Source of the DNA: Scilla litardierei | Taxonomy: Eukaryota > Streptophyta > Magnoliopsida > Asparagales > Asparagaceae | DNA length: 64,000 nucleotides | NCBI GenBank assembly: GCA_030789695.1 | Contig: CM061130.1 | Span: forward strand, 14,189,860 to 14,253,859 | Direction of reading: 5' to 3' | Part shown: positions 22,732 through 33,118 of the stretch, one piece after another | Layout of the letters: each line of letters begins with the position of its first letter | How positions within the stretch are numbered: the stretch's first letter is position 1 | Translations under genes and position numbers: made by a program | Notes under the pieces: model-generated | Database searches by the model: none | Told to the model about the DNA's origin: nothing | What the model saw: only the letters and a program-made list of their open reading frames with translations

Positions 22732-24866
22732 ATGGCTACGCTTAGAATAGGCAACTCGGCGTCGGGATCTAGGGACCCCCCGGCGCCCGAGTCTGGCAAT
22801 GTCCGACTGGGGTCCTATCGGGGTCTCATCCTATTCAGAACAAGGGGAAAAGGAAGCTTTTCACGGACCCCGTTGGCGATGACCTGGCTCAGGCCGTCGA
22901 AAGGTTCGACGTTCCCCGACGGTCCTCGAGTCGCCGTCCAAGGCCCCTTTCCTGGCGGCTGCGGAGATCCGGGAGAAGTATTTATATCATCCGTACGACG
23001 TTCAGACTCCTTTCAACAATGAGCGGATCTGCTTCCCGCGGAGCAACGAGGTCGGCGTTTATGTCGAGATGTTTCGCCTGGGCATCTGTTTCCCCCTTCA
23101 CCCCTTCATCATCCAGGTTATAGAATTGCTGATGGTGTCCTTGTGCCAGTTGATCCCATACTCCGTCGCGGTACTGACCGGGTTCATCATGCTCTGCCTT
23201 ATCCATGGCTTAGAGCCGTCCCTTCCCCTTCTCTTTCATTACTATCGGATTTAGACGGTTGGCCAAGGGTCATGGCAGCATCTCTGGGCTCGCGCGGGAG
23301 GGAGTGTTTGCTCGGTCTACCCCGCTGGGTGGGGGGGACTGGAGCTCGAGCTATGTCTTTGTCGTCTTTCCTGAGGACGCCAAGATCTTGACAGGTTGGG
23401 GAGGGCTATGTCAATCGACTTGACGTTGACCCTCTCCGAGGCTGACCAGGCAGCTGTTCGGCTACTGTCGTCTCTTTCCCTAGAGGAGATGTCGATCTTG
23501 CCTCTGCTGGACGACCTGCTTCTCAAGACCGTTCTGTGGTCTCCCGGTAGGCTCTTCCTTTCTTTCTGTTTTCACTCTCGCTTACCCTGATCTTCTTTCC
23601 TCCTGCATAGATGGCCGGACGCGAATTTACTCGAAACGTCAACGAACTCATCCGGAGGGGTTCCAGCCGAAGCCGAGGGAACCCATCGGGACAGGCGCCC
23701 CGTCGCACCGTCGACGAAGAGGTGCGTCAGGCCGAGCCTGCCGTGGAGAGAGTGGAGCCCACGGTTGTGGTGACGCCTCCCCCTTGGCCGCGGAGAACCT
23801 CCCTGAGGGTGAGGCCCCGGGGGCCGAACTCCCTCGCCCCGCCCAAGCCGAGGGAGGCGATGCAGGAACCGAGCCGACTCCTCGCGCGCATGTGGGTGGT
23901 CGAGGAACGGGACGTAAGCATTCTCCCCCGACCTCCGTCGGCCCCAGCGAGAGGAAAAGGAGGAAGGAGAGTGAGAAGACCCGCACTCCGGTGGCCTCCG
24001 AGGTACCGACGGTCTCCGGCAATACTATCCTGCTGACCCTGGTGGTCACTCCCACCGTCTCGGCCGAGCCTTCCCTGGTGGGTGCCGGCGGTGTGTTGGC
24101 GAATGTCTTGGCGGGCCCCGAGGTTACCCCCGGTGACTCGGTATTCATCGATCGGACCGTGGCCAACCAGTTGGCGCACGGCTCCGTCCTCCTGAGGGAC
24201 CGATCCCTCCTGGGAGAGAGCTCCCACCGACACAATGTCGGACTCCCTGGTCTGGCAGCTTAAGCAGGTTTGGCCGCTTTGCTATTCCCAGAACTGTCTC
24301 CTAACCTTTCTCTATATTACTCCTTCCTTTGTGCAGGCCACTGTGATGGCCGTCGAGGCGCAGCATCGGGCGGCCCGGGCGAGGGGGCTGGAGGAGTCTG
24401 CTGCCCGGGAGCGCACAAGGACCGGGGCGTCCGAGGTGGCCGTCCAAGAGGCGCGGATGGAAGCTCGACATCTCTGACGTCGGGTGGACGAGCTTGCTGC
24501 TCAAGTGATGGACCTCCGGGGGGAGCTGGACGACGCTCGGAGGTCGGCCCGAGAGGCGGGAGAGGCGTTCCGCCAGGAGAGGAGCGATCTCCAGAGTGAG
24601 CTTGCAGACTTGCGCCAGATGATCCGGTTCGTCGACGAGGTGGAGAGGGGCGTCGGCGGGGTCCTGGGGGAAGGATCAAGGAGGTCCTTATGGAGGCCTT
24701 CAGCTCTTATGAGGACCTCATTGCTCCTCGGATCATTGACGTCATCCGGAACGCCTTCCGGTGATTTGCGGAGCATGCCCGACAGCTCCTCCCGCCCGTC
24801 GATCCCCCGCGCTCCGAGCAGGGCGAGGTGCCAGAGGATGCTTCCTCCCGTGCCCCGGAGCCTTAG
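22732..24866 (+). CDS. Antisense additional ORF of the Tat element (putative gypsy-type transposon domain), decayed
   Basis: This ORF runs opposite to gag. It starts MATLRIGNSASGS. The block IREKYLYHPYDVQTPFNNERICFPRSNEVGVYVEMFRL (22960-23070), followed by PLHPFIIQVIELLMVSLCQL, matches the plant 'putative gypsy type transposon' domain (Transposase_28). Two introns with GT-AG ends are visible: 23547-23610 and 24268-24336. The C-terminal part, 24340-24770, is a Glu/Ala/Arg-rich coiled coil (RRVDELAAQVMDLRGELDDARR). It ends SRAPEP at 24866. A frameshift near 22940 and stops near 23254 and 24475 suggest it no longer yields one protein. Antisense ORFs of this kind are known from Tat-lineage elements; their role is unknown. 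Confidence 0.72.
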
Positions 24867-25214
24867 GCCTTTGTATCTTGTTCCCCCGCCCTTCTCTTTT
24901 GTCTTGTAATTGTGAACAATTTTATTTATATAGTTTCTTTGTCGCTGGGGGTTTTCCGCCCTGCGGGGACCCCCCGCCTTTTTGGTCCTTTATTGTGTTT
25001 TGAACTGGTCATGAGTTCCACATTTCGCCGGCACTCCTTTATTGCTCGCGGTGAGGGCGAAGGGTCTTCAGGACACCGAACCCGTTGGCATCCTAGATTG
25101 GGACTTTATTGGCGCCCTCGTCTGTTTCGCCATAGTTTTTTCTCCATTCGCGATATTCGATTTGCTTAGATATTTGACTTGCACACGGCTGGGTTGCTCC
25201 CAGTCTCGCAGTCA
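24867..25214. other. Spacer between antisense ORF and tandem repeats
   Basis: Contains an AT-rich tail (tgtaattgtgaacaatttta) that could act as the 3' end and poly(A) region of the antisense ORF, then ordinary element sequence. No domain seen. Confidence 0.4.
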
Positions 25215-25865
25215 ATCGGATCGGCTGGTCGGTGAGGGGGGCTGCCCCTCGGCTTACGACCAGCCGAGTCCCTCATTTGCTGGGAGAGTTGCCCACAGCC
25301 TTACAAGCGGGCGGATCGTTAAGTTGGCGAGTGGGCTGCCCCTTGGCTTATAACCGACCGATGTCCCCGTCTGCTGGGGGAGTTGCCCCAGCCTTACGAG
25401 CGGGCGGATCGTTAGGTTGGCGAGGGGGCTACCCCTCGGCTTATAACCGACCGATGTCCACGTCTGCTGGGAGAGTTGCCCCAGCGTTACGAGCGGGCGG
25501 ATCGTTAGGTTGGCGAGGGAAGCTGCCCCTCGGCTTATGACCGACCGATGTCCCCGTCTGCTGGGGGAGTTGCCCCCAGCCTTACGAGCGGGCGGATCGT
25601 TCGGTTGGCGAGGGGGCTGCCCCTCGGCTTATAACCGACCGATGTCCCCGTCTGCTGGGGGAGTTTCCCCCAGCCTTACGAGCGGACGGATCGTTCGGTT
25701 GGCGAGGGGGGCTGTCCCTCGGCTTATAACCGACCGATGTTCCCGTCTGCTGGGGGAGTTTCCCCCAGCCTCATTCGGTTGGCGAGGGAAGCTATCCCTC
25801 GGCTTATGACCGACCGATGTCCCCGTCTGTTGGGGGAGTTGCCACAAGCCTTACGGATGGTTTTA
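25215..25865. repeat. Tandem repeat block A, about 94-bp unit, seven copies
   Basis: The landmark accgaccgatgt (or its variant) occurs at 25259, 25353, 25446, 25540, 25634, 25729 and 25809: steps of 94, 93, 94, 94, 95 and 80. Each unit has ctgctgggggagttgcc and gcgggcggatcgtt. Such blocks between gag/pol and the 3' LTR are usual in Tat-lineage elements. Open frames on both strands reflect the repeat. Confidence 0.95.
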
Positions 25866-26480
25866 AGGATCGGCCTGCTGAGGGAGTTGCCCCCATCCTT
25901 ACAGCCGATCGATTCGGTGGACCTGCGGAGGGTTGCTCTCCTGCTTAGGGCCGACCGCAGAACCCGTCTGCTGGGGGTGTTGCACCCAGACTTACGGACG
26001 AGTTTACAGATCGGCCTGCTGGGGGAGTTGCCCTAGCCTTACGGCCGATCGGTTCGATGGGCCTGCGGAGGGTTGCTCTCCGGCTTAGGGCCGACCGCAG
26101 AACCCGTCTACTGGGGGAGTTTCCCCCAGACTCACGGACGAGTTTACAGATCGGCCTGCTGGGGGAGTTGCCCCCAGCCTTACGGCCGATCGGTTCGGTG
26201 GGCCTGCGGAGGGTTGCTCTCCGGCTTAGGGCCGACCGCAGAACCCGCCTGCTGGGGGAGTTTCCCCCAGACTTACGGACGGATTTACAGATCGGCCTGC
26301 TGGGGGAGTTGCCCCAACCCTTACGGCCGATCGGTTCGGTGGGCTTGCGGAGGGTTGCTTTCCGGCTTAGGGCCGACCGCAAAACCCGCCTGCTGGGGGA
26401 GTTTCCACCAGACTCACAGACGGGTTTATAGATCGGCCTGCTGGAGGAGTTGTCCCCAGTCTTACGGCCGATCGGTTCGG
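25866..26480. repeat. Tandem repeat block B, 141-bp unit, about four copies
   Basis: The landmark gccgatcg(g/a)ttcgg occurs at 25904, 26044, 26185, 26326 and 26467, a period of 140-141 bp. Each unit contains cgaccgcagaacccg and two related ctgctgggggagtt halves, so block B looks like a dimer of the motif also present in block A. Because 141 is divisible by three, long open frames appear on both strands; I do not call them genes. Confidence 0.95.
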
Positions 26481-26712
26481 TTTCCCGCCTCCGGTCTGTC
26501 GAGCGAAAGCAGTCCTCTGAGAGAGGAGATCGAGTTCTCTATCGCGTTTTGAAACGGCCATTCAGCTAAATGCGGAAAAAGGATGTTGTGTTTGTACCAA
26601 CAAGGTCCTTTCTTTCCATGGTCCAGTACATTTGGAGGAAAAACAAAAAACGGAGGGAGCAAATGCAGGATAGCCCTCCCCCAGCGAGGTTGCGGTCGTT
26701 TGTCCCGTCCGC

Positions 26713-28346
26713 TCACTCGATGACGCGCATGGACGCCTGGACTACGTTTACTTTCTTCTCCTTGTCCGGCTGCCTGGATGTCCCCTCCCCCGGAGCGGGA
26801 TCGTCGGTGAAGTTCTTCAAGTGCCCCGGCTCACCAGCTTCTCTATGTCTTTCTTCAGATACCAGCAGTCGTCGGTGTCGTGGTCGTTGTCCTTGTGATA
26901 TTTGCAATATTTCTCTTCGTCTCTCCCACCTCTCTTCATCCTCGGAGGAGGCCGATTCATGCGCCCTTCCTTCTGGGCGTGTGCGAGGACAACGTCCGGG
27001 GCAACGTTCAGCTGGGTGTGCCACGGTTCTTCCCTCCGCTGCTTTCCTCTGGCCTTTTTCTCCTGTCGATGCTCCTCCGAGCCGCGACGCTCACTTTTGT
27101 TGCGCTTGGATTCTCGCTTGGTTCTTCGGTCGTCGTCGGCCAAGGCCTCTTCTGTCAGCATGAAGCACTTGGCCCGCGCCATGACCCCGGCGAGGTCCTT
27201 CGGAGGATCGTTGTGTAACGATTTCTTCAGGCCCCTGTGTCGTAATCCTTTCTTCAGGACCGTCTTCACGACCAGCTCGGGACAGCTCTCCACGTTCAGT
27301 CGTTTCGTGTTGAAGCGATGCATGAAGTGCCTCAGAGATTCCCCGGGACTCTGCATCACATTGAATAAGAGTTCTGAGTCCGGCTTTACTTGTCTCCCGG
27401 CCATGAACTGCTTGCAGAACAACTGGGTGAGCTCCTCGAAGCTATCAATGGTGCGGTTGGGCAGGCTGTGGTACCAGGTCCTCGCTGCTTTTCAGGGGTT
27501 GGAATAGAAACCCCTGCAAAGCAGGGTGTCGTCGGCCCCCTGGAACGCCATGACCCCCTCGTAGTCCATCACGTGGTCCGTAGGATCGCCCATGCCGTCG
27601 TACTTCTCCAACGTCGGTACCTTGAAACTTGAGGGCACCAGTGCCTCAGTTATCCTCCGGGTTAGGGGGCATCGTTCACCATTAACGCCCCCTGGCCGCC
27701 CTCCTTCGCTTATCTCGTGACCGTCCGGTCGCAATGGGGGGCAGGTTCAGGCTTGGCTGTCCCTTGTGCCCCCGCCAAACTGGGGGCAGGGCTCGATCCG
27801 AGTGCGTCCCCTTTCTCGCTTCGGTATTCTCGTCTGTCCTGCTTCACTCGGCGGGCACTTCCGCTCCGCTGGGACCGATCCCCCAAGTCCCGGCGATCGT
27901 CCCGTCGGTGCCTGGACGAGCCTGATCGTCTAGACGAGGCGGTCACCGACTCGCCCTCGGATTGCTCGAAGCCCCTCTTATTTCCCTCGGGAAACGAGGT
28001 GGGGGTGGGGGACCGTGCTGGGTTGAAGCCCGGCATGGTGAATCGCCGCTCCAGGTTGGGCACCCCGTTTTCATGGTCGGTGACTACGGCGGACCGCATG
28101 GGTTGGTGACCCCCTGCCCAACGGGGGGCATCATCCACCCCATCTCCCTGGATGTGTGTTGCCGACGAGTTGTTGAATAGTCGCGACCAACGTCTGGATG
28201 TTGGCGTTGGTCCCCTGGGCGAAGGTGCGGAGCTGTTCCTGGGTGACCGATCGGGACTCGCCTGTCCCCTCGGTGGTGTGGCTGAGCTGGTTCTCAGGGG
28301 AATGTAATCTCCCTCCTCTTGGATGGGGGCATGCACCCCGCGCCAT
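26713..28346 (-). pseudogene. Tat-lineage gag polyprotein
   Basis: The N-terminal part (28346-27710) is polar and disordered, starting MARGACPHPRGGRLHSPENQ. The capsid part begins SSFKVPTLEKYDGMGDPTDHVMDYE (27734-27492), then one in-frame stop after FYSNP, then in the same frame TWYHSLPNRTIDSFEELTQLF and GESLRHFMHRFN (to 26817). A zinc-like motif CKYHKDNDHDTDDC follows, a CCHC-type knuckle typical of this lineage. A frameshift lies between 27734 and the upstream frame, and another near 26820, after which the tail (GHLKNFTDDPAPGEG) continues to 26713. Pol is missing downstream. Confidence 0.85.
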
Positions 28347-28393
28347 TGCAGATGGGTTCCATTCCGGTGATTCGATGTGGGCTTGTTTCGTTT

Positions 28394-28411
28394 CCCACAG
28401 ACGGCGTCAGA
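28394..28411 (-). promoter_or_regulatory. Tat primer-binding site region
   Basis: On the minus strand, tctgacgccgtctgtggg directly follows the 5' LTR end CCCGTAAACA. A GGCGCCGTCTGTGGGAA-type primer region is usual in Tat elements; here the second G is an A. The tRNA partner was not assigned. Confidence 0.7.
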
Positions 28412-29331
28412 TGTTTACGGGTGTTTTCTCACCACTGAATCGTTGACCGATGACTGTACGATCAACGTGGTCAAGGGGTCGATTGAGATCCCTTGAATAC
28501 GCCAAGCTCACGTGCGCTCAGCGTGGGTCGGAGATGGAATCGAGGTTGAGCGTCGGTCCTCGGCTGAAACGGAGCAGAGGGGAGGCCTCGGCTCTGTTCG
28601 TTGGGCTTGGCCTCGGTTGGACGGGCGTCAAGGGGTAGCCTCGGCGCTTCGCTCGGTGCTCGGTCTTCTGTCGGTAGCCACACCCGCTAGCCGCGAGGGT
28701 GGTCGTCGGGCGCTGAGGGGTAGCCTCGGCGCCTCGGTCAGCTTCTTCCTGAATAGACGAGAAACTCGTCAGGGTGGCCGGACCTTGGTTCTAGCCGAAT
28801 CCTCTCCGATGCCTAAGTCAGATCAAGGTCTGAAGAGTACTCGGCGGGGTTGGTATGACTCGAGAGGAGATCGATACGCTGACCCTCGGCACGAGCAGGG
28901 GGAGGGAGAGAAATGGTGGAAACCAAAAGTCGTTGAGGGAATACCTAAGATTTAGGTACCTGGGATTCGATCCCCTTCTTAGTCGTCCTTCCGGTCCTTT
29001 TATAGGGTCTCCGCCACGATTGTCCCCGATCCACGTTCTCCGTCCGTCTCCTTTCATGCCCCCGCGATCTGCCTCCTTCCCCGCCCTGACGTGCAACGAG
29101 GGGAGGCGTTTATTAACGGGCCTCTTAATGGTCATTAAGGGGCTGCGAGTTCAGGGGAACGGCTATTTCCGAGGAGCACGAGCTGATCGTGGATCCCCAG
29201 GGGCAGACTGGTCCGGCTTCGAGTTTTATCCGTGGGCCTCGTCAGGCGGGCCCAATCTTGTTCGTGGGCTTCCCGTTCATGGCCGGGTCTCGGGTCTCTG
29301 CTTCTTGGACTTCTCCAAAACAGTCGTATCA
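28412..29331 (-). repeat. Tat 5' LTR (920 bp)
   Basis: Paired with 21351-22375. It starts TGATACGACTG and ends CCCGTAAACA on the minus strand. By eye it differs from its partner by scattered substitutions, one indel of about 85 bp and a short duplication, so the insertion is fairly young compared with the copia host. Confidence 0.95.
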
Positions 29332-29336
29332 CTTCT
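29332..29336. repeat. Target-site duplication of the Tat element, right
   Basis: cttct, identical to 21346-21350. Confidence 0.93.
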
Positions 29337-29640
29337 CCTTTGAAATATACAGTCGGATGGTACCACATGCATTCTGATTCAGAGTTCTCCCCTCCTGATC
29401 AGACGAGCACATCGACTTCTCGTCCAATGCGATGTCTTGACCAAGTGGGTTCAAGACATCCAAGACTCCGCATCTCCACATACTGAAGTTGATTTTCCCA
29501 TCAAACTTATTAATTTCAAACTTTGTGTTGGATACGATGTTCAAACCAACTGAAGCATGTGCGCCAGAAGTCGACGCCTTTGAGAAACTGTCATCGTCAC
29601 CGCTACTCATATTCGCCTCCTACATTGATCTTCGACATCA
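29337..29640 (-). pseudogene. Copia gag N-terminal half
   Basis: The frame 29338-29610 starts MSSGDDDSFSKAS soon after the primer site and contains KFEINKFDGKINFSMWRCGVLDVL, the copia gag N-terminal motif. The reading frame runs into the Tat LTR at 29336; the remaining gag is at 20571-21345. The N-terminal ATG and context look normal. Confidence 0.88.
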
Positions 29641-29644
29641 TACA

Positions 29645-29656
29645 GCTCTGATACCA
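29645..29656 (-). promoter_or_regulatory. Copia primer-binding site (tRNA-iMet)
   Basis: The minus strand reads TGGTATCAGAGC three bases inside the 5' LTR, a perfect match to the usual plant copia primer site. Confidence 0.95.
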
Positions 29657-29659
29657 TTT

Positions 29660-31220
29660 TGTTGTGCGCAGATGACGCACAGCACAGCGGAATACACAAA
29701 ATCGTTGATGACCGAGGACAATGACAAGTAACCAAACAAACGAGAAGCACTAAGAAAGAAAACAACTTTAGGCCGTCGACCGGCCAAGGAAACACCAATG
29801 AGCTTTATTACGAAAGGGGAGAACAAATACAAATCTTCTCTCTTCACAATCAAAGAAGCACACAATGATCTCTCCAAAAGCTCACCACAATATCTCTCAA
29901 AGTTGGCTCTCACAAAATGACGGCTCAAGATCTCTCCAATGTTTTCATCTATGAACCCTCCTCTAAAACTACCTATATATACCTCTAGGGTATAATAAGT
30001 GCCATCATTAAGGAGGATTCCCCAAAAGATACGAATCCCGACTTTAATGAAATTTATATCACATCACAACTCTACGCATTTAATGCGCCGAACCCTAGTA
30101 GGCATGGGCCACACCCTACTGGTCTTCGTCGCATCCAAATGGGTCCCGCTTCGCACAACCGAGCTTCCTCCTGAAGGTCGAGTGATCCAAAGTGTTGACC
30201 CAAGCTGTTTGACCCACTGGGTATGTCGAACCGTAGAGATGTCGATACATCTGAGTCGCCGACCCTTACGACCAATGTTGTAAATATCGGACTAATATCT
30301 GATATATCGGCCGCAATATCGGTTTCATCACTAGGCTGATACGATATAGGCGTATATATTACGGTTTCTAATATTAGGGAAATATCGTCGCAATATCAAG
30401 TTGCGACCGATATTGCGGCCGATATATCCCTTTGAAATATCGGCCGCAATTCACTGTTTTTGTAAAATAAAGTTAGCAAGTCAGTCCACTTAAAAGTGGA
30501 TCTGACCCGAGTCACCCGACCCAAATCATTTACTTAAAACGATAAGACATCAGGATTTTGAGGGATAATCGTTGCTTTGCCCTAAATCTAATCACGCCGC
30601 TCCACTCCTCTCGATGCTCCGGTCCTCATGCCGCTCTGCGCTGCTCCAGTATTCAACTTAGCAATAGAGTGTTTTTCGATCAAGGTGAGTAGTCGAGCCT
30701 TTTTTCAATTGTTCAAATATTTTTTATTTTTATATTTTTTCCTTGCAGTTTTGGGTTTATTTGACATCATTTTTAACATCTGATATGACACTCCGATATT
30801 TAGTCAATATCTCATATGTTTATGTTTAACGACCGAAGTATAACCAAAACATACTTTTATTTAGTATAGTTTATTTCTTATTAGATACATTTATGCTTGT
30901 ATATGTCTTCATTTTTAAACCTCCGATACGACACTCCGATATTTAGTCAATATCCACGATATATTCTCGATATCTGCAATCCGATATCAAATTTCCTAGG
31001 GCGATACGCGACCGATATCTGATATTTAAAACACTACTTACGACCCTCACGACCAAGAGTCTCATGCGATTCTGATGTCTCATAGATCGGCATTCGACCT
31101 ATCTGACTTGTGCCGAGTTAGATGGGCCGTATCCGAGCACAAACAAGCTATCTCAGCACAAGATAGCTGGACTGAATAACATAATGACTTATCAGCACCG
31201 AAATCGCGCCAACTTCCACA
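29660..31220 (-). repeat. Copia 5' LTR, interrupted
   Basis: About 789 bp of LTR after removal of the insertion at 30274-31036 and its duplicated 9 bp. The LTR parts 29660-30273 and 31037-31220 line up with 14673-15473. Confidence 0.92.
30274..31036. mobile_element. Small TIR-type insertion, copy 2, with 9-bp target duplication
   Basis: The 763-bp insert starts aatgttgtaaatatc, and its right end read in reverse is agtgttttaaatatc, a 15-bp terminal inverted repeat with two mismatches. It is flanked by cttacgacc on both sides (30265-30273 and 31037-31045), a 9-bp duplication that suggests a Mutator-like family. It is related to the insertion at 18411-19421 over its left 400 bp. The right part holds a repeated unit around ctccgatatttagtcaatatc. 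No ORF of note. Confidence 0.8.
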
Positions 31221-31560
31221 TGTAGTACTTGACATGAGGAGGTGCTGGGGCGGAACGACATCTTACAGAAGGTGCAGACACGAATCATATTTGTCGATTT
31301 CATAGGAGGGATATTGCCGGAACTTTGCAACAGCAACAGACGGAAGAGGATAACACATGCCCGTCTCAGACGCGACAGGGTGACTCTGATGATGACGTCC
31401 CGTCGCGGCAGCATCAGACGGAATGGGATGAAGTTGGCCCGTCACAGTAGCAGCATACACAACCATAAATGGAAGGGGACACAGTAACACAACAAGCATG
31501 GTTGCATACATACACTCGTCGTTCGCGATCAACCTTGCAACAATCTTGGCGACCATAGTT
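31221..31560 (+). pseudogene. Plant mobile domain pseudogene, 3' tail
   Basis: Directly beyond the copia LTR, the plus strand encodes a polar tail, LQQQQTEEDNTCPSQTRQG, then DSDDDVPSRQH, with a few stops. A Gln/Asp/Ser-rich tail is usual at the end of MAIN-like PMD proteins, and the position fits a direct continuation of 14672. The assignment rests on composition and context. Confidence 0.45.
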
Positions 31561-31599
31561 GTGATGTACCGAGATTATATATGCAACGATTATTTTGGC

Positions 31600-31800
31600 G
31601 GCAGTGAATATCTTTGATTGTAAATTGAATGTTTTTGAAATAGATTTATATTTACGATGAGATTGTTATTATATGTGATGGATGGGATATGATTGTGTGA
31701 TATGTGGTATGAGTCATGTGTGTCATATGTGTGATATTGGATATGTGTGATATATGAGAAATATGATTGAGATGTGTGATATGAGTCATATGTCACATCT
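31600..31800. repeat. Degenerate TGTGATATG simple repeat
   Basis: Repeated units of tgtgatatg, gagtcatatg and similar, from about 31660 to 31795. The matching open frame (Thr/His/Tyr/Ser-rich, minus strand) is low complexity. Confidence 0.8.
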
Positions 31801-32389
31801 TCGCATCTTCTCCTAATTTGTCAATGGCTTCGTCAACGAAGCAGCCATCAAAGGTTTACAGGAGAAAGACAACCATCCAAACTGCCACTTAAGCGACAAA
31901 AGAGCATGCAGCTGATATCATCATGTATCACCTAAGCTGCCAATAAAGAGCAAAACCCCTTATGATAAGCCACAATGACATAGAACCGCAACAACCGGGA
32001 TAAGCAAAAACCCACAACCAATAGAGAGCAAGGGATAGATGTGGTGACACCGTAGATCCATATGAAAAGCCGTAAGGCCTCAAGATCATAAGGATGTAAT
32101 TTCCACCTACAAATTCCGCGTTTCATCATGTTTACCGCTCAACTTTAGTACCACGACATGAGGTGAAATCCTCAAAACAAATCCAAGCATCACAAATCTC
32201 ATGCTATCAAGACTTATATTTATTTCATAGGTAATTTAAAAATTAATATTATCATGGAATGAGATATAAAATAAAAATCCAATTTTAACACTAAATTATC
32301 TATTCTAACAAGATCCCCTAAAATTCCACAAATTTCCATGTTCCAAAATAAAAATCAAGGCCAAAATATCTTGAAAATAAAGTAAATCA
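31801..32389. other. Anonymous DNA
   Basis: No supportable gene or repeat. It may include the unseen right end of the mobile-domain element or internal LTR sequence of the next element. Confidence 0.3.
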
Positions 32390-33118
32390 ACTGTTCACCG
32401 AAGACAGGACGCCGAAAACCCACGAAAATCCCGATCAAACCCCGTCGCCTCGCTAATCTGCAGATGCGACTGCTTGATCCAAGTGAAAGAGGTGAACTTT
32501 GAGTATATCAAAGTCCCAAAACATGTTAAAAGACACCCAAAAAAGCAAGAAAGACAAAATTTTGAAGATTTGAGAGGAAAAATAAAATTCGCATCTAAAA
32601 CCCTATGAAAACACAAGGAGAGAAGTTATAGAGGATAGAAATATTAGAGGGAGAGGATTGCTACGGGTTCACGCGGAGAGGGCGCAAATCGCATGCCGTG
32701 CAATTGTGGGTCGAGGGCGTAATCGCAAGGAGAAACGATAGGGGAGGCATCTGCGTGTGAGAGAGAGAATGGGAGAGGTTAGGTTAAGGGTAAGATTAAG
32801 CGGAGAGTTGGGCCAGGCTGAAGAAAGAATAAGAAATGAATGAAGAAGAAGAGGAAGATGAGGGGGGAAATGGGCCGCTGGGTTTTAGGCCGCAAGGGAA
32901 GGAAAGATGACGGAAAGAAACGAAGAGGAAAGGCTGGCGGCCTTGGACCAAAGGAAAAGAAGAAAAGAAAAGAAAGAAGAATGTGCCTAGTCCTTGTGTT
33001 TGGACCGAGAGAAAAGAAAAGGGTTAGAAATTTTTTTGAGAAATATGTAATACACAGAGACAGAATAATACCCGAAATATATAACTAGAAATATATGCAA
33101 AAATATGGGTCATTATAA
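32390..33118 (-). repeat. Gypsy LTR fragment (possible solo LTR)
   Basis: On the minus strand it starts tataatgaccc at about 33118, has a long CT-rich leader with the tract cttttcttttcttcttttcc, then TATAACTTCTC and exon-like text. The same arrangement is seen in the LTR at 59617 (tgtaatggcccgc, CT-rich leader). No internal domain lies next to it, so it may be a solo LTR. The left limit is uncertain. Confidence 0.45.

Larger units (their letters stand above)
21351..29331 (-). mobile_element. Complete non-autonomous Tat-lineage Ty3/gypsy element, 7,981 bp
   Basis: LTRs 21351-22375 and 28412-29331 both read TGTTTACGGG ... CGTATCA on the plus strand and are flanked by identical cttct duplications. 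The primer site (minus strand gacgccgtctgtggga, 28394-28411) and a polypurine tract (minus strand ggaagataggggcaat, 22376-22392) set the orientation as minus. It carries gag (28346-26713), two tandem-repeat blocks and an antisense ORF, but no RT, RNase H or integrase. The GCCGTCTGTGGGAA primer site and the antisense ORF are characteristic of Tat/Retand-type elements (known for this lineage). It is inserted in the copia gag. Confidence 0.92.
14673..31220 (-). mobile_element. Ty1/copia LTR retrotransposon, host of four nested insertions
   Basis: The LTRs are 14673-15473 (3') and 29660-31220 (5', with its own insertion). Both read TGTTGTGCGCAGATG on the plus strand at one end and finish cttccaca. 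A perfect 12-nt initiator-tRNA-Met primer site lies inside the right LTR at 29645-29656. Gag, integrase, RT and RNase H are in copia order on the minus strand. The flanks ggtag and tgtag are a likely mutated 5-bp target duplication. Without insertions the element would be about 5.7 kb. All coding parts are broken. Confidence 0.92.
12130..31600 (+). mobile_element. Plant-mobile-domain (MAIN-like) element, split by a 16.5-kb copia nest
   Basis: A relic of the PMD protein family, often carried by plant transposons, starts near 12130 with GC-rich palindromes and an untranslated exon. Its coding part runs from 12976 to 14672, and its Gln-rich tail resumes at 31221 after the copia insertion. The two parts abut at a near-duplicated 5-bp target (ggtag and tgtag). 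Terminal inverted repeats were not found, so the outer limits are approximate and it could instead be a captured gene copy. Confidence 0.55.

Noticed and set aside
25215..26480. Regularly spaced repeats that could be mistaken for a CRISPR array
   Set aside because: Units are contiguous, with no unique spacers of constant length, and lie inside a plant retrotransposon with gag and LTRs.
25945..26552. Long open frames on both strands over the 141-bp repeats
   Set aside because: The period is a multiple of three, so any stop-free unit gives a long frame; peptides simply repeat the unit.
31590..31796. His/Tyr/Ser-rich minus-strand peptide
   Set aside because: Translation of a simple TGTGATATG repeat.
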